DNA of 64,000 bases from Apoda limacodes. Its lineage: Eukaryota > Arthropoda > Insecta > Lepidoptera > Limacodidae. The notes under the pieces are model-generated. The model saw nothing but the letters and a program-made list of their open reading frames with translations. It did not search any database and was not told where the DNA came from. Shown here piece after piece: positions 23,625-35,500 of this stretch. Location: positions 11,670,001 to 11,734,000 of the forward strand of contig OX291545.1 in NCBI GenBank assembly GCA_946406115.1, read 5' to 3'. Positions within the stretch are counted from its first letter, which is position 1. Every line of letters begins with the position of its first letter. The position numbers and the translations under genes are program-made.

Positions 23625-23984
23625 CAAATGCAGCTAATATGAAAACATGTTTTAAAAGTACCTTCTAAGTAGGCAGTGTATAAATAGTGCGGGTATGCAA
23701 TGCACTTATGTAGCTTCTGTTATAATTAGGGTGGAAACGCTAAGTGATCTCACTCGATTATTTCTAAACCATACACGATATCTAAATACTGATTATTGAT
23801 CCTGAAAGTGCTTAACGAGCTCTATCCAATGGTATCAATTATGGTTTATAAAATACACTGGATCTATTCGAAAATTTGATGTTTTCAGCTTTTATACATT
23901 CAGTATGGCGACATGAACTGCGATATTTTATTATTTAGGTAGGTACGTATTTTACTTAAAAAGATATGATGCACTTATTAAAAT
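23625..23984. other. Non-coding stretch
   Basis: Nothing recognised between the inverted-repeat element and the next LINE. Confidence 0.4.
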
Positions 23985-25850
23985 CCTAGAACGGCTTGTG
24001 CATCAACAACTCAACCTCTTTCTTACTAAAAATAACCTGTTATGTCCCTTGCAATCCGGATTCCGTCCTGGTCATAGTACGGTTACTGCACTCACTAAAA
24101 TAACTGACGATATCCGTTTTAGCGGGATTTTAGAAATGCATTAACCACGGTTGATTGAGTGGTTTCAAAGTTACTTTTGCGGCCGTCGACAGCGCATCCG
24201 GTTAGAACATTTATTTTCTGACTGGAGTACTACTACTGCTGGCGTCCCACAAGGTGGCGTCCCACAAGGTGGCGTGTTGTCTCCACTCCTATTTGCTATC
24301 TTCATCAATACTGTAACTCTCAAATTATCTTCTCTCTACCACCTAATTGCAGACGATCTTCAAATTTATACTCATGCGTCTGCCATTTAAAGCCATAGAC
24401 ATCATTAACGATAACCGCAGTAACATAGTTTAATGAAATGAATTCTATGGCCTTCCGATCAATCTTGTTTAATCACAAGTAATTATAATTGGTTGTCCAA
24501 AAATGTTGTCCAGGATTGACTTGCAACTGCTTCCCCAAGTAAAAGTCAGCGGAGTTCACATCCCGTAATGTAAATCAGTCAAATATATATGACAAATATA
24601 ATGTAGATATTCGTCCTTCAAGAAACAAGTTACTTTACTTTGAAATTATTATCTTGGTCACTAATACTTATACGTTTACTTTTCACTCTGGTTGGTCGAT
24701 ATTTGCATATTTTCCCTGTTGCTTCCCATAATTGACTATGCAGATTTATGCTATCCGACATAACTGAAGTACTACTTAACAAACTCGATCGCCTTCTCAA
24801 CTTATGCATCCGTTATATTTCCGGCTTACGTAAGTATGATCATGTCTCCCAATATCGTACACAGTTAAATTGGCCTAATATCCGTTTTCTCCGTAGTACT
24901 CATTTCTGACTTGTATTTATGGCATTCCTAATAATACTTTATCCCCTCCTTATGTAATAGAACGATTTGAGTTCTTGGGTTCCCAAGGGCGACAGATACG
25001 GTTTTGCCGTTCCAATCGCCTCCGCACCCCTGTGCACAATACGATATTTTATTCGGATTCGTTTACGGTCACAACAGTTCGTTTGTGGAATTACCAGTAA
25101 ATATTCGTAATGCAAAGTCACTAGAGAGCTTTAAACCTTTGTTGCATCGGTACTATATTGACATCCAAAATACATAGGTCAGGTATCGGTGCTTTTTAGT
25201 GACCTATGCCTAAATATATATAAAATTATGTATAATTTATTCACCTTCTTAGTTACATATTATACTTTATAATATTTTTATATACTATCTTTTATCACTA
25301 AATCTATTATCATTATTGAAGCTTATACCATATATTACAACAAACACTAAACAAGTCCTTATTTATGTCTACATTACCAATGGTTAACTGGTAAAAAATA
25401 CCTGAAGGCATTAAGTTCGCTTATGTACAAAATTAGTGCAATAAAGAATTTTATTATTATAATTATTATATTTCTTATTTTATGTATTTCGTGTTATGTA
25501 TTGTATGTATGTATGTATGTACATATTTATGTATAAGGTTATGTATGTATATTGTCTAAATTATTCTTATGTATCATTAATATGTAGGTATATAAAACAT
25601 AATTAAATATTATAATACATATTATTTATATGTAAATAACATTCCTTAATTTACACAACCTACTTTTTAGCTATTTTTACTTTTTCCTCAACCCAAAAGG
25701 TTGCCTGGTAGAGATTGCTGTTTAGCAATAAAGCCGCCTATTGTCCTTTTTTTGTGTTATATTGTCTTTTGTTATTATTGTGTGGTATAAAATTCAAATC
25801 TGTATGAATAACTTCGCTTATATGAAAGAGTATCTAAATAAACTGAACTG
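23985..25850 (+). mobile_element. CR1/jockey-group LINE remnant with full 3' UTR
   Basis: RT blocks appear in order in broken frames: QSGFRPGHSTVTALTKI near 24,055, GRRQRIRLE near 24,185, GVPQGGVLSPLLFAIFIN with a duplicated GVPQG (24,240-24,310), IADDLQIYTHA (24,340-24,385; catalytic DD present as ADDL), then LCIRYISGLRKYDHVS near 24,800. The 3' UTR shows 'gttgcctggtagagattgc' and 'aaagccgcctattgtc' at 25,700-25,745, a common moth LINE end. Many stops and an internal deletion. A TATG microsatellite at about 25,503-25,525 lies in the UTR. Confidence 0.85.
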
Positions 25851-27669
25851 AATTCTTTTGCCTCGATTAATTTTAAAAAAATTAAAAAATGATTAGCGCC
25901 AAAAAAAAATAATTACTATTTTGTTTTGTACTAATTTTGCGTTCACAGTGAGTTACAGGCAAACTCTACCGACTTTAACATTTTTACTGTACAGTAAACG
26001 AGTAAGAAATAATGAAGACGACCGAAATGCAAAAACTGAATTAGAAATATTGACCTAATCAAGATTGTGGCGGAATTTTTAACTTTTTTTTTTATGCCCG
26101 CTTATTCTTTAATGTTAGAAATACCTTAATAACTGAAGCGCAGCCGAAATTTGTTATAAAATGTGATTCTAACTACCAGGTAGGTAGGTACATGATCCAT
26201 ATGTGAAAAAAAAAAAACTTTAGAAATTTAGTTTACTTAAAAATTAAATTTTACTGGTCTACTATACCTTAATTTGCGAAAGCGATATGAGCCACAGTAA
26301 TTACGCGGGCCCAGTGTGGATTGTGGAGTAATCGCATTGCAAGTTTCTTCACCAAGTTTCTTTTACCCATATACTTTTAGTCCTAGTGGTCGTTAAAAAA
26401 AAAAATATGTTTTGTTTTTATTATATCTAGTTTTTAAATATAATCACACACTTTTATCAATCACAAAAAAATTACTTGTCGTCAGCAAGACCCAACGACC
26501 AACACCATATTAAATTTTTTTGTTTGTAAATATCTTGTTGAAACCTTTTTATTTTAATAAAAATCTTCATTGTACAGACAGTTTTATAACAATATACATT
26601 TAACTATTTAAAAAAAACTGGTTGCCTGTAAAGTCGGTATACGGGCGAAAGTTTTACGTGACAATGATTTTATGTCTGTCTCTCTCGCTCTTAGGCGGGC
26701 GCGTGCCTCTCACTCGCTCTCATTGTGAGCGCATAACGTGAGCGGAGCGTAACGCAGTTTCTTGAAGTGTCACCCGGCAAACCAATTTATAAGACGTTGT
26801 CACGTCAAAATAAAACAAGGTATATAATTGAAATTTTATAATTAAATAGAAAATAATGTACTGTACAAAATGATATATTATTTGGTTTTCCAAGAGCAGG
26901 GCTTGTCAATCCAGTGGTATTTTGTCTTTTACAATCTGAAACATAAATTATCATATTAATTACTTATATAAACTGAGGCTTGGTATTTATAATTAAACCA
27001 CGAGTTTTCTCACTTGCCAGATTGTGCTTATCAGTTAGGCAAGTAACAAGTTAGTACAGTCAAAGTAGATACATTGTTTGGCTAAAAAAACATTAGTTGG
27101 TAGAGTTTTAAATTTCAGTGCATATGTTCATTAAAACCTCTCTTCAAACAAAACAGTCCCCACGGTAGCTGTTGCGCTCGCGCCGCCATCTTGGAAAAAG
27201 TTGTTTTTGTTTATATGAAAAAATTGTAGGTATGAAAACTATAGCTTATTAAATATCCTACAAAATACTCATATATATTATTATTGTATCTCTAGTATTT
27301 TAGCTGTAATTCGACGCTAAAGAAGAAAATTATTTATTTATTTCGTTCAAAAATTGTTCACATATTTTTTTTAGACTTATATCATGAAACTACCGAGAGA
27401 GGAGGAAAGAGACAAATGAGAGATGCGAGAAAGAGATAAAATGGGAAGGGGAGGAGAGGACATACATGCATTATGTGACATGATGTGTATGGCTGGGTCA
27501 GAATGTGTTTTGGGGGCAATTGGTGGGTATAAGTACCACCAAATAGCCACGACCGGCTATCAATACCGAAAAGCTATTACCAGCCATCAGCTTATCATCA
27601 TCTTGTAGGTCTGTATACCTCACTTTCCATAAAGACTTAGGCAACTTATTCCGATTTACGTGACTATGC
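25851..27669. other. Non-coding stretch
   Basis: AT-rich with a GC-richer island at 26,640-26,780 and another at 27,160-27,200. A partial reverse match to the LINE 3' UTR type of 16,614-16,790 occurs at 26,300-26,350. The 61-codon frame at 27,423-27,608 (+) shows no motif. Confidence 0.4.
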
Positions 27670-29120
27670 TTTTTATTTGTTATTTATACCACTAAGGTGG
27701 CAAACAAGCACACGGTCCGCCTGATGGTAAGCGGTCACCGTGGCCTATGGACGCTTGCAACATCAGAAGTATCACTCGCGCATTGCCGACCCTTCAAAAA
27801 TTCAATAACATCTTTTTTGAAGAATCGCATACTGTAGTCTTTAGAGAAAACCTTGGCAGGGAGCTCTTTCCACAACCCAAGCGTTCGCGGGAGGAAGTTT
27901 CTCTGAAACCGCACTACGCGACCATTTCGGTTTTAAAGTGTGAGAATGAATTTCCTGCCGATGGCGAGCCGTGCGATGGTAGAAAGTAGCCGTGGGCATC
28001 AATTCGAACAATTCCTCAGAACACATCCCATTGTACAAGTGGTAGAACACACGCAGGGAGGCCAAGTCTCTCCTCAGACTTAAGGGTTCTATACGGCAAG
28101 TGAGTTTGTGGTCGTCAACAATTCTCACAGCCCGTCGTTGAACCGAGTCAAAAGGTCCAAGCTGGTATCCGCGTGCACCCGCCCAGAGATGGCAGCAGTA
28201 CTCCATATGGGGCCGAACTTGCGACTTGTAAAGCAGCAACCTCTGCCCCGACGTGAAGCACTGTCTCGCTCTGTTGAGTACACCTAGTTTTTTGGATGCC
28301 AGCTTCACCTTATCTTTTAAATGATCTCGGAACTGGACATCGCGGGAAATGTCAACACCAAGAATCCCAATGGTCTTGGAGGCAGAGAGGGGGGTGTTCT
28401 GGAATTGTGGGACTACAGTAAATGAGGTTTTCTTAGCGGTAAACGCGCAGACTTATGTCTTTGTAGGGTTGAATCGGACCAAGTTTACCCGTTCCCAGTC
28501 AGAGACCTTGGACAGTGTGGTCTCGATTTGAGACACAAGTTCTCCGCGGTTTCCCTCCACAACGGAACATCCCTCGTTCCGGAGTTTGCACGACCCTGGT
28601 AATAAGCGTCTCCAGTACTGTCATCTGTATAGCAATGCTTGTTGTTGATGTCCAACATGTCATTGATATGCAGTAGAAAGAGCGTAGGAGACAGCACCAA
28701 GCCTTGGGGGACACCAGCATTAATGCCCATGCCATCAGAAACCACTGTCAACTACGGTTCGTATGCGTCTGCGGGACAAAAAGATGGCCACCCATTTGCA
28801 CAAACCCTCGGGCACTACGTAAGATGGCAACTTCGATAAAAGACCCCGGTGCTAGACCAAATCGAACGCCTTCGCTATGTCCAGGCTACATGCCAATGCC
28901 TCCCCCTGACTCTCAATGGCTAGTGCCCATCGGTGTGTGAGATACACTAGAAGGTCACCAGTCGAGCGACCGTGGCGAAAGCCATATTGACGATCACTGA
29001 CCAGGTCGTGTTCTTCTAGGTATCTTAGAAGCTGTGTGTTGATCACACGCTCCTTCACCTTGGAGAGGAGAGAGGTAATAGCGATAGGCCTGTCGATTGT
29101 ATTGACAACTGTAATGACAA
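27670..29120 (-). mobile_element. CR1/jockey-group LINE remnant, minus strand
   Basis: Read from right to left: QYGFRHGRSTGDLLVYLTHRW and CSLDIAKAFDLV (28,852-29,058), GINAGVPQGLVLSPTLFLLHINDML with DDS at the catalytic site (28,600-28,730), then at 27,841-28,308 SKKLGVLNRARQCF, VRPHMEYCCHLWAGA, RRAVRIVDD and PLSLRRDLASLRVFY. The element end at 27,670-27,760 holds the 'caccttagtggtata' and 'gtccgcctgatgg' tail shared with six sites in this window. Frameshifts separate the blocks. Confidence 0.9.
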
Positions 29121-29540
29121 AAATGAAAATAGTTTAGATAATTTTAGGGACCTTTTAAATTATTTTATTAGAAATTGTTTATGCTAACTTTACATCAATC
29201 ATCAGTAACAGCGCACGTCGTCTCTCCTTCACTACCAGTTAATCTAGGTACTAGTATGTGGACAAAACAAGAAAAGACATATTATGTATCCGATCAACTA
29301 ATTGAAAAATATTAATACATGAACACTAGCGACGCTCGACCAAGTAATATAAAAATAAGTCAAGGCGGGCCGCAAAAGATTGAAGTCACTGGAGGCCCTC
29401 GAGATAATTATAAATTACGGCAGTGATGGTATTTTGAAACTAATCTATCCGGAATTAGCCCCGGTAACAAAATCTGTTTAGAAAAAATTGCCCTTTCATA
29501 CTGTTTGCCGACACAATTTTAAGGGCGTCCCTGTAGTCTG
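29121..29540. other. Stretch downstream of the LUBEL-like gene
   Basis: Should include the 3' UTR if the gene ends at 29,541. No AATAAA on the minus strand was recognised close to that stop, which leaves open that the last exon lies further left or outside the window. Confidence 0.4.
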
Positions 29541-32500
29541 TCATACCTCGGCACACATTCCGGCATATATGGGGTCAGTGTCCCAAGGTCCCCGCTCGGG
29601 CAGCGGTAGGGCTCGACGGCGCAGCTCGGCAACCAGCTCGGCGACATCCATGATGGGGATCGGGTCGAGCGCGCGTGCTCGTTCCGCGAGGTACTCGATG
29701 TAGTGAGCCCTGTAAGAACGGACCTGGTAGAGCGCGCGCTTGTAGACGGTGTCGGGGGCGCCGAGGATGCGCGGCGGGAGGCGCAGAGCGGCCCGTCGCA
29801 CCAGCGTCTCCAGGTCGTCGGTGCCCAGCAGCGGAAGTGGGTCGAGCGCCCGCCGACGCACCACGCGGCACAGGTACTCCAGGTAATGGTTCCTGCAACA
29901 CAGCCACCCCGCGCTCACCCCTACCCGCACACCCATACAAACACACTCTCATAATTTCTTACTGATAATGAAGCGATTACATTACGCCGCCGGGCTCGAA
30001 CCTCCGCCTCTCAGAATCCGAGACAGGCGCCGAAACCACTAGACCACCACCAACTAAATTATACACAATGAGCTAATTATACACTTAAATATGTTGATTG
30101 ATTTATGTCTTTTTACTGACTCCATTATAAAAAAAAGCAAACATGCATTTAATCTCAAGTAAATAATAATACACTATTAGATTATCCACGAAGGGATGTT
30201 CAGATTTATTATGAACGTCAACTGTGGCGGCTAACAATTTTGAATAATTAATGATGTATAGGTATTCCGCCCTAGAAACATATCGCCGCACCGGGCACTT
30301 ACCACCCAATATTGGTTGCTTCTATCGGGAATCGAACCCGAAATCTTCGACATGGTAGTCTAACGTACTGCCACTACTTCACGGTCGTCGTAGAATGCAC
30401 ATAATATATTCTTAACGCAACCTACCACTACAATACGCAGCGCCCGCCACGCGCCCTGCCACCAGCAGCCGGTCCGAGCCAGCGTGCCTTAATACAGGCG
30501 TACAGCGCCAGAAAAAAAAACAGTCGCACACTTTTAGTCGAGTTCTGCCTGGTGTAGTTTAGTCGTGCTAAAGATTGTGTCGTTATTTTTCTGATATTTA
30601 ATTGATATTTTTTTTGCAGATAGTGGTATTTTTTAATTAATCATAATTCTGTTCTGTAAAAATATACATACTTGCAAAGTCCAGCATGTTTGGGCGGTAC
30701 GTCGTTCCCACAGAGTCCATCGACGAGGCCGGTGGGTGTTTCGCGCTGTAGTTGCACCGGACATCGCGTCGATCCGCCATCCGGGCACTCGGTCTCGTAG
30801 CTTACGTTGTTCATCTGTCAATCAACGTAATATAAAATAAATTATATAGATCTACACATTGTTTTTTCGTAGACGCATAAGTAAGGGCCTCAGCACACAC
30901 GATGCGGCAACCGGCGACTTGTTCCTTTTCAGAAGCTCGATGAAGCTTCCAGTTGAGGCGAATAAGTCGCTTTATGGAAGCTCAAGCTTAAAAGTTGTGA
31001 AATGATTATAGACCGGGAAACAGTGACACAAAATATTGGGTCATTTGTACCAGTATGGCGGTTCTTCCGCCAAATGCAATACTAGTACAAATTGTTTTGC
31101 AAAAAATAAAAATTTACTCCCTTGCGGCGGTATGGCGGCCATTTGGAACCGTCCGAAAAGTATGGCATGGTGATGTTCGTGAATGGCTACTCGACGATGA
31201 TTAGCTGTACAAAAATTAGCTTGGTACAAATGCTAAATTTTTTAAATGAATGTGTTCGCGTCGGTGTGGCGGGCTGTAAGTCACACCCGAGAAGTATGGC
31301 ATTACGCTACCGCCTACTTATTTTTCATGGACTATCGGAAAATACAAGGACTTTTGTGGAACAAATCATTTCAATGACCCAATATTTTGTGTCACTGTCT
31401 AACGGTCTATTAGATTCTAATTAGTGTGAGTAGAAGGGGTTTGAAAAGTTACAAGAACCCCCTAAGTAGGTTCTTCTTAATTGTCTAAGTACGGAGACAT
31501 TATTAGACTTTTAGATATTTTTGCCTTTATCAACAAATTGAATCGTTAATTTTTCTTAAAAAGGTTATATAAGTATTTAAAACGCTCCTAATTTTCATAC
31601 ATGTTTATGAACGTTCGTATTGTGGTACAAACTTTCAGTTGCATCATGTCACGAAATAACCAACCAAGAAATTTTACTTGTATGATATAACTGTACACAC
31701 CACAAAGTGTACTCACTCACTATCATCTACCTATCCTACATTTTCCTGCTTGTCTTATTTTACAAATTCAAAATCAAGAAAACTTTGATTTAGGCTCAAA
31801 ATATTAAAAAAGACAAAATTAGAGACAAGTAAGAAAAAATAAGAAGCAGATTTTCTAACGACTAACGGAATATAAATAACAATAAATATTTTGGACATTG
31901 TTACACAATATTTGGGCCAACTGGTCCCAAATTGAGTTCAGCTTGTACAATCGATACCTGACAACGAATACAATATACTATAATACTTTTTTTTGGCAAT
32001 ACATAAAAAAATACCCAGTTTCAAGATAAACACAAAATGTTCATCACATTAATGTTTGCCTTGTGCGGGAATCGAACCCACGCGGCTCGATTGAGCAGTT
32101 GGGTCATTACCCACGGAGCAGTTTTATTATTGCCTTTTCTATTGTGATTTAACAAAGGAAAGTATCTGGAATAACTAGCAATATTTTTTTTATATTTTAA
32201 ACCTGTAAAAGTGTCTGAAGTTCATGTGGTTCCTTGTCCCGCAGATAAAAGAGGCAGTTCCTTGGATGGTGCGCATGTAGTCCGAGCTTGCTGCAGTACT
32301 CGGAGAGGCCGCACTGCGCACCCATCATGAACGGCTTGCCACATCCGTAGCAGAACTCGAACTTGCATTGTGTGCATGTAAAGTGCATGCATCCACCTCT
32401 GAAAACCATTTTTTAAGTAAATGCAAATATTTACGATGAAAATCTATCGTAAATTATTGTATTTGTTATAGTTTCGAATAAAAAAACCTGTTGGCATGCT

Positions 32501-35500
32501 TAGTGTAAGGTTTCCGTAGCTGTTACTATGTTGTTTAGTTAGAAAATAAGTTAGTAAGCCTAACTCTATGGAAACCATGTGATTCTAGTAAGTTATGGTA
32601 TTTTTTAAAGTAATTACAGTCCATATTTTCAGACAATGTATTCTGGGTGATATTTTGACTGACACAAACCTTAACGAAATTAGTGAATATTTCAAACGAT
32701 CATAATTTTAAAATTCTGTAGAAACTTGAGTATGGTTTTCAATTCCCCATAAACGCTAACTCCACTTCATAAGATATAGTTTTCTTCCCTAACTGCTCAA
32801 AACCTTGATGCGGGTGTGATTGCTTGGACACTCAAGGCGACTTTCTTTATCGAACTTTACTGAAAAAGCACCCGAAGATATACGATGTTTGCTGAACGTA
32901 AACATTGTTAATGTGAATCTTTAGTGAAAGGTGTGGTGCACGGCTAGACGAGGGGCTGAACGCTCCCGATTAACCTGTCTTTACATATAGCCATTCGAGA
33001 GCTGTCCAGCCAGTTATATGTTTTGTCGCGGTGCCATAAATTCGAGACGTTGGCGGATTTCTTTTCAACATTAAACGCGATTACCAACTGTATGAATGTT
33101 TAGGCTGCGCATGTGGTACACAGCGATTGAAAAAGAAGGTTTGTAACCTAGAGAGCGAATATTTGAAGTGACACCGCGGGCACTCGAGGCCGTTCTCCCT
33201 GAGGTGTTGCTGCACGGCCTGTGCCGCGCGCTCAGGGTCGTTGTCCTCGAGCCACGCCGCGAACTGATCGCACGATAGACCGTCGTGACCGCCCGACCAC
33301 TGCAACAATAACATCACTCTCATATAAAAATAACTAAAAACAACTATACCATAAAATAAATAATGGTACCTACTACACACATAACGGCCATTTGCCGCCC
33401 TCACCCTCCCTTGCAGTGGATACCTCACCGCACCCCGCATTTCTCGTATTATTTCCCGGCTCTAATGCAAAGTTTTGCACACGCACCTTTGCCTTTTTAT
33501 AATCACAAAATTAAAAAGTTCCATAATATATTTTGGCAAGGCATATTCGTTCCAAGAAAACAGCTGCAATTTAGTCAGTTTATCGAGCAGGTGGTAATAG
33601 CCATAAACTGTTTTTGCCATTCTTGTTAACAACGAATATTGCTGTTTGTGATGTATTTTGGCTTCCCTTCGCCTTTCTCATCCAACCATTTACTGCTATT
33701 TCATTCAAGTCAGTGCCGAAGAGGCGTCCTATACTGTGCTTTTCAGTATTCTACTCTAGAACTCGTCTACCCCATTACCCATAGATCCTGCGATGTTTCT
33801 TATTTTGCCGCTCTAGTTTACTAATGCTCTACTGTTATGTCAATAGTCTTTGCCTAGGTCCACGTTTCAGATTATATCCATAAACTGCCACAGAATAGTC
33901 GGCTAAGCTAAAAGATGATGATTCGTCATACGGTTAAACTAGAGTTAACTACTTTTCTCAAAACTAGCAAAAAACCTTAGCTACGAGAGGTAATAATTAT
34001 GTAAAATGAATCACACAATCACCTCAACAATGTATTCTAGCTTTAAAAGCAACAATAATACAGATTTGATTTGGTATTATTTGGTGTTACTATAGTGTTA
34101 CACCAAATCAGTAAAATAGTTATATAATGGTTGCGTAAAATTTCACCAGAAAGTTTTCAACTAATTTTCCGAGATTTCGCGAAAATATCGAAAGTCACAT
34201 TTGTCAAAACCTGGCCTTTTTTATATATAGTCTGTAGCTACCGGTATTATAGTGCGGTTTCAGAGAAACTTCCTCCCGCGAACGCTTAAGTTGTGGAATG
34301 AGCTCCCTGCCAAGGTTTTCTGCAAGGACTACAATATGGAGTTCTTCAAGAAAGAAGTTATTAGATTTCTAAAGGGTCGGCAACGCGCGAGTGATACCCC
34401 TGGTGTTGCAAGCTTCCATAGGCTACGGTGACCGCTTACCATCAGGCGGACCGTTAGCTTGTTTGCCACCTTAGTGGTATAAAAAAAAAAAAAAAAAAAA
34501 CAAGTAATGTTTAAACTCTCACTGGTTTTCTGCAGTTAGCGCAGCTGACTGACCGACACTCAGGACACCTCACTCTCTTCTGTTTCGGATGTACGAAGAA
34601 CCCTGATGAACACTCCACGCACCACCTGAAGTTTGGATCCCGAGCTAATGTTCGGTCTCGTAGCTGCAGGAAAATATGTAGTCTTAGTATCGTCAACTTT
34701 TCTGTACTTCTATATCTATGTCAGCGTTAATGTGCGAAATTCGTCTATCCTGAGGATTGACTAGTCAAAGTCCGGTGCATACAAACTTAAATTCGACATT
34801 TCATGTAGGGGTTTGAAATTGGTTAGGTCAGTCTGGGTTGTATTCATCGATGTTGTATTATGCTATATTAATTTGAACGACTAAGTAACCTAACTTTAAA
34901 CAATACCATACAGCTATCAGAACATGTTTTGTAGGAAGTTAAAGTTTTTATGAACCGAATTTTGGTTAGTTAATCTTCAGGTTTGACGGATTTCGACCTT
35001 CGACATGTACCTACATATACAACTATAGACATTTTTCTGGTCAGATCGCACTACGTGAAAACTTCTTATTGGTGTGTAGGTTACATTATTTGTTGCATTG
35101 TTCTGTGCTCATACAATATAAGAACCAAAATTAATGAAAATTGCTTTCTGTGTTCCAAATGATAAAAGTTTATCCGTGAAATTATGTCCGTGTAGCACTT
35201 CTAGTAAGTAGCGTGTGACACTTCTGATAAAAAATTTACTGACAAAATCTATTGAAAATGTCAGGACATAATAACTCATTATATAGAACTAGCTTTTGCC
35301 CGCGGTTTCACCCGCCCCAAATTCGGTTATCCGTGTAGGATTTAAACGGTAATACCTCAAGTGTAGAAAAAACCCGTATCACACTTGACGTTTTCATGTA
35401 GCCTATTTGCTTCCCCCGGACTCAAAGTATCTCCAAGCAAAATAAGCCCGCGGTTCCACGCGCCCCAAATTCGGTTATCGGTGTAGGATTTCAACGCCTA

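Noticed and set aside
29575..29965. Three GC-rich ORFs overlapping the LDD exon
   Set aside because: Other frames of the GC-rich lubel exon; no motifs.
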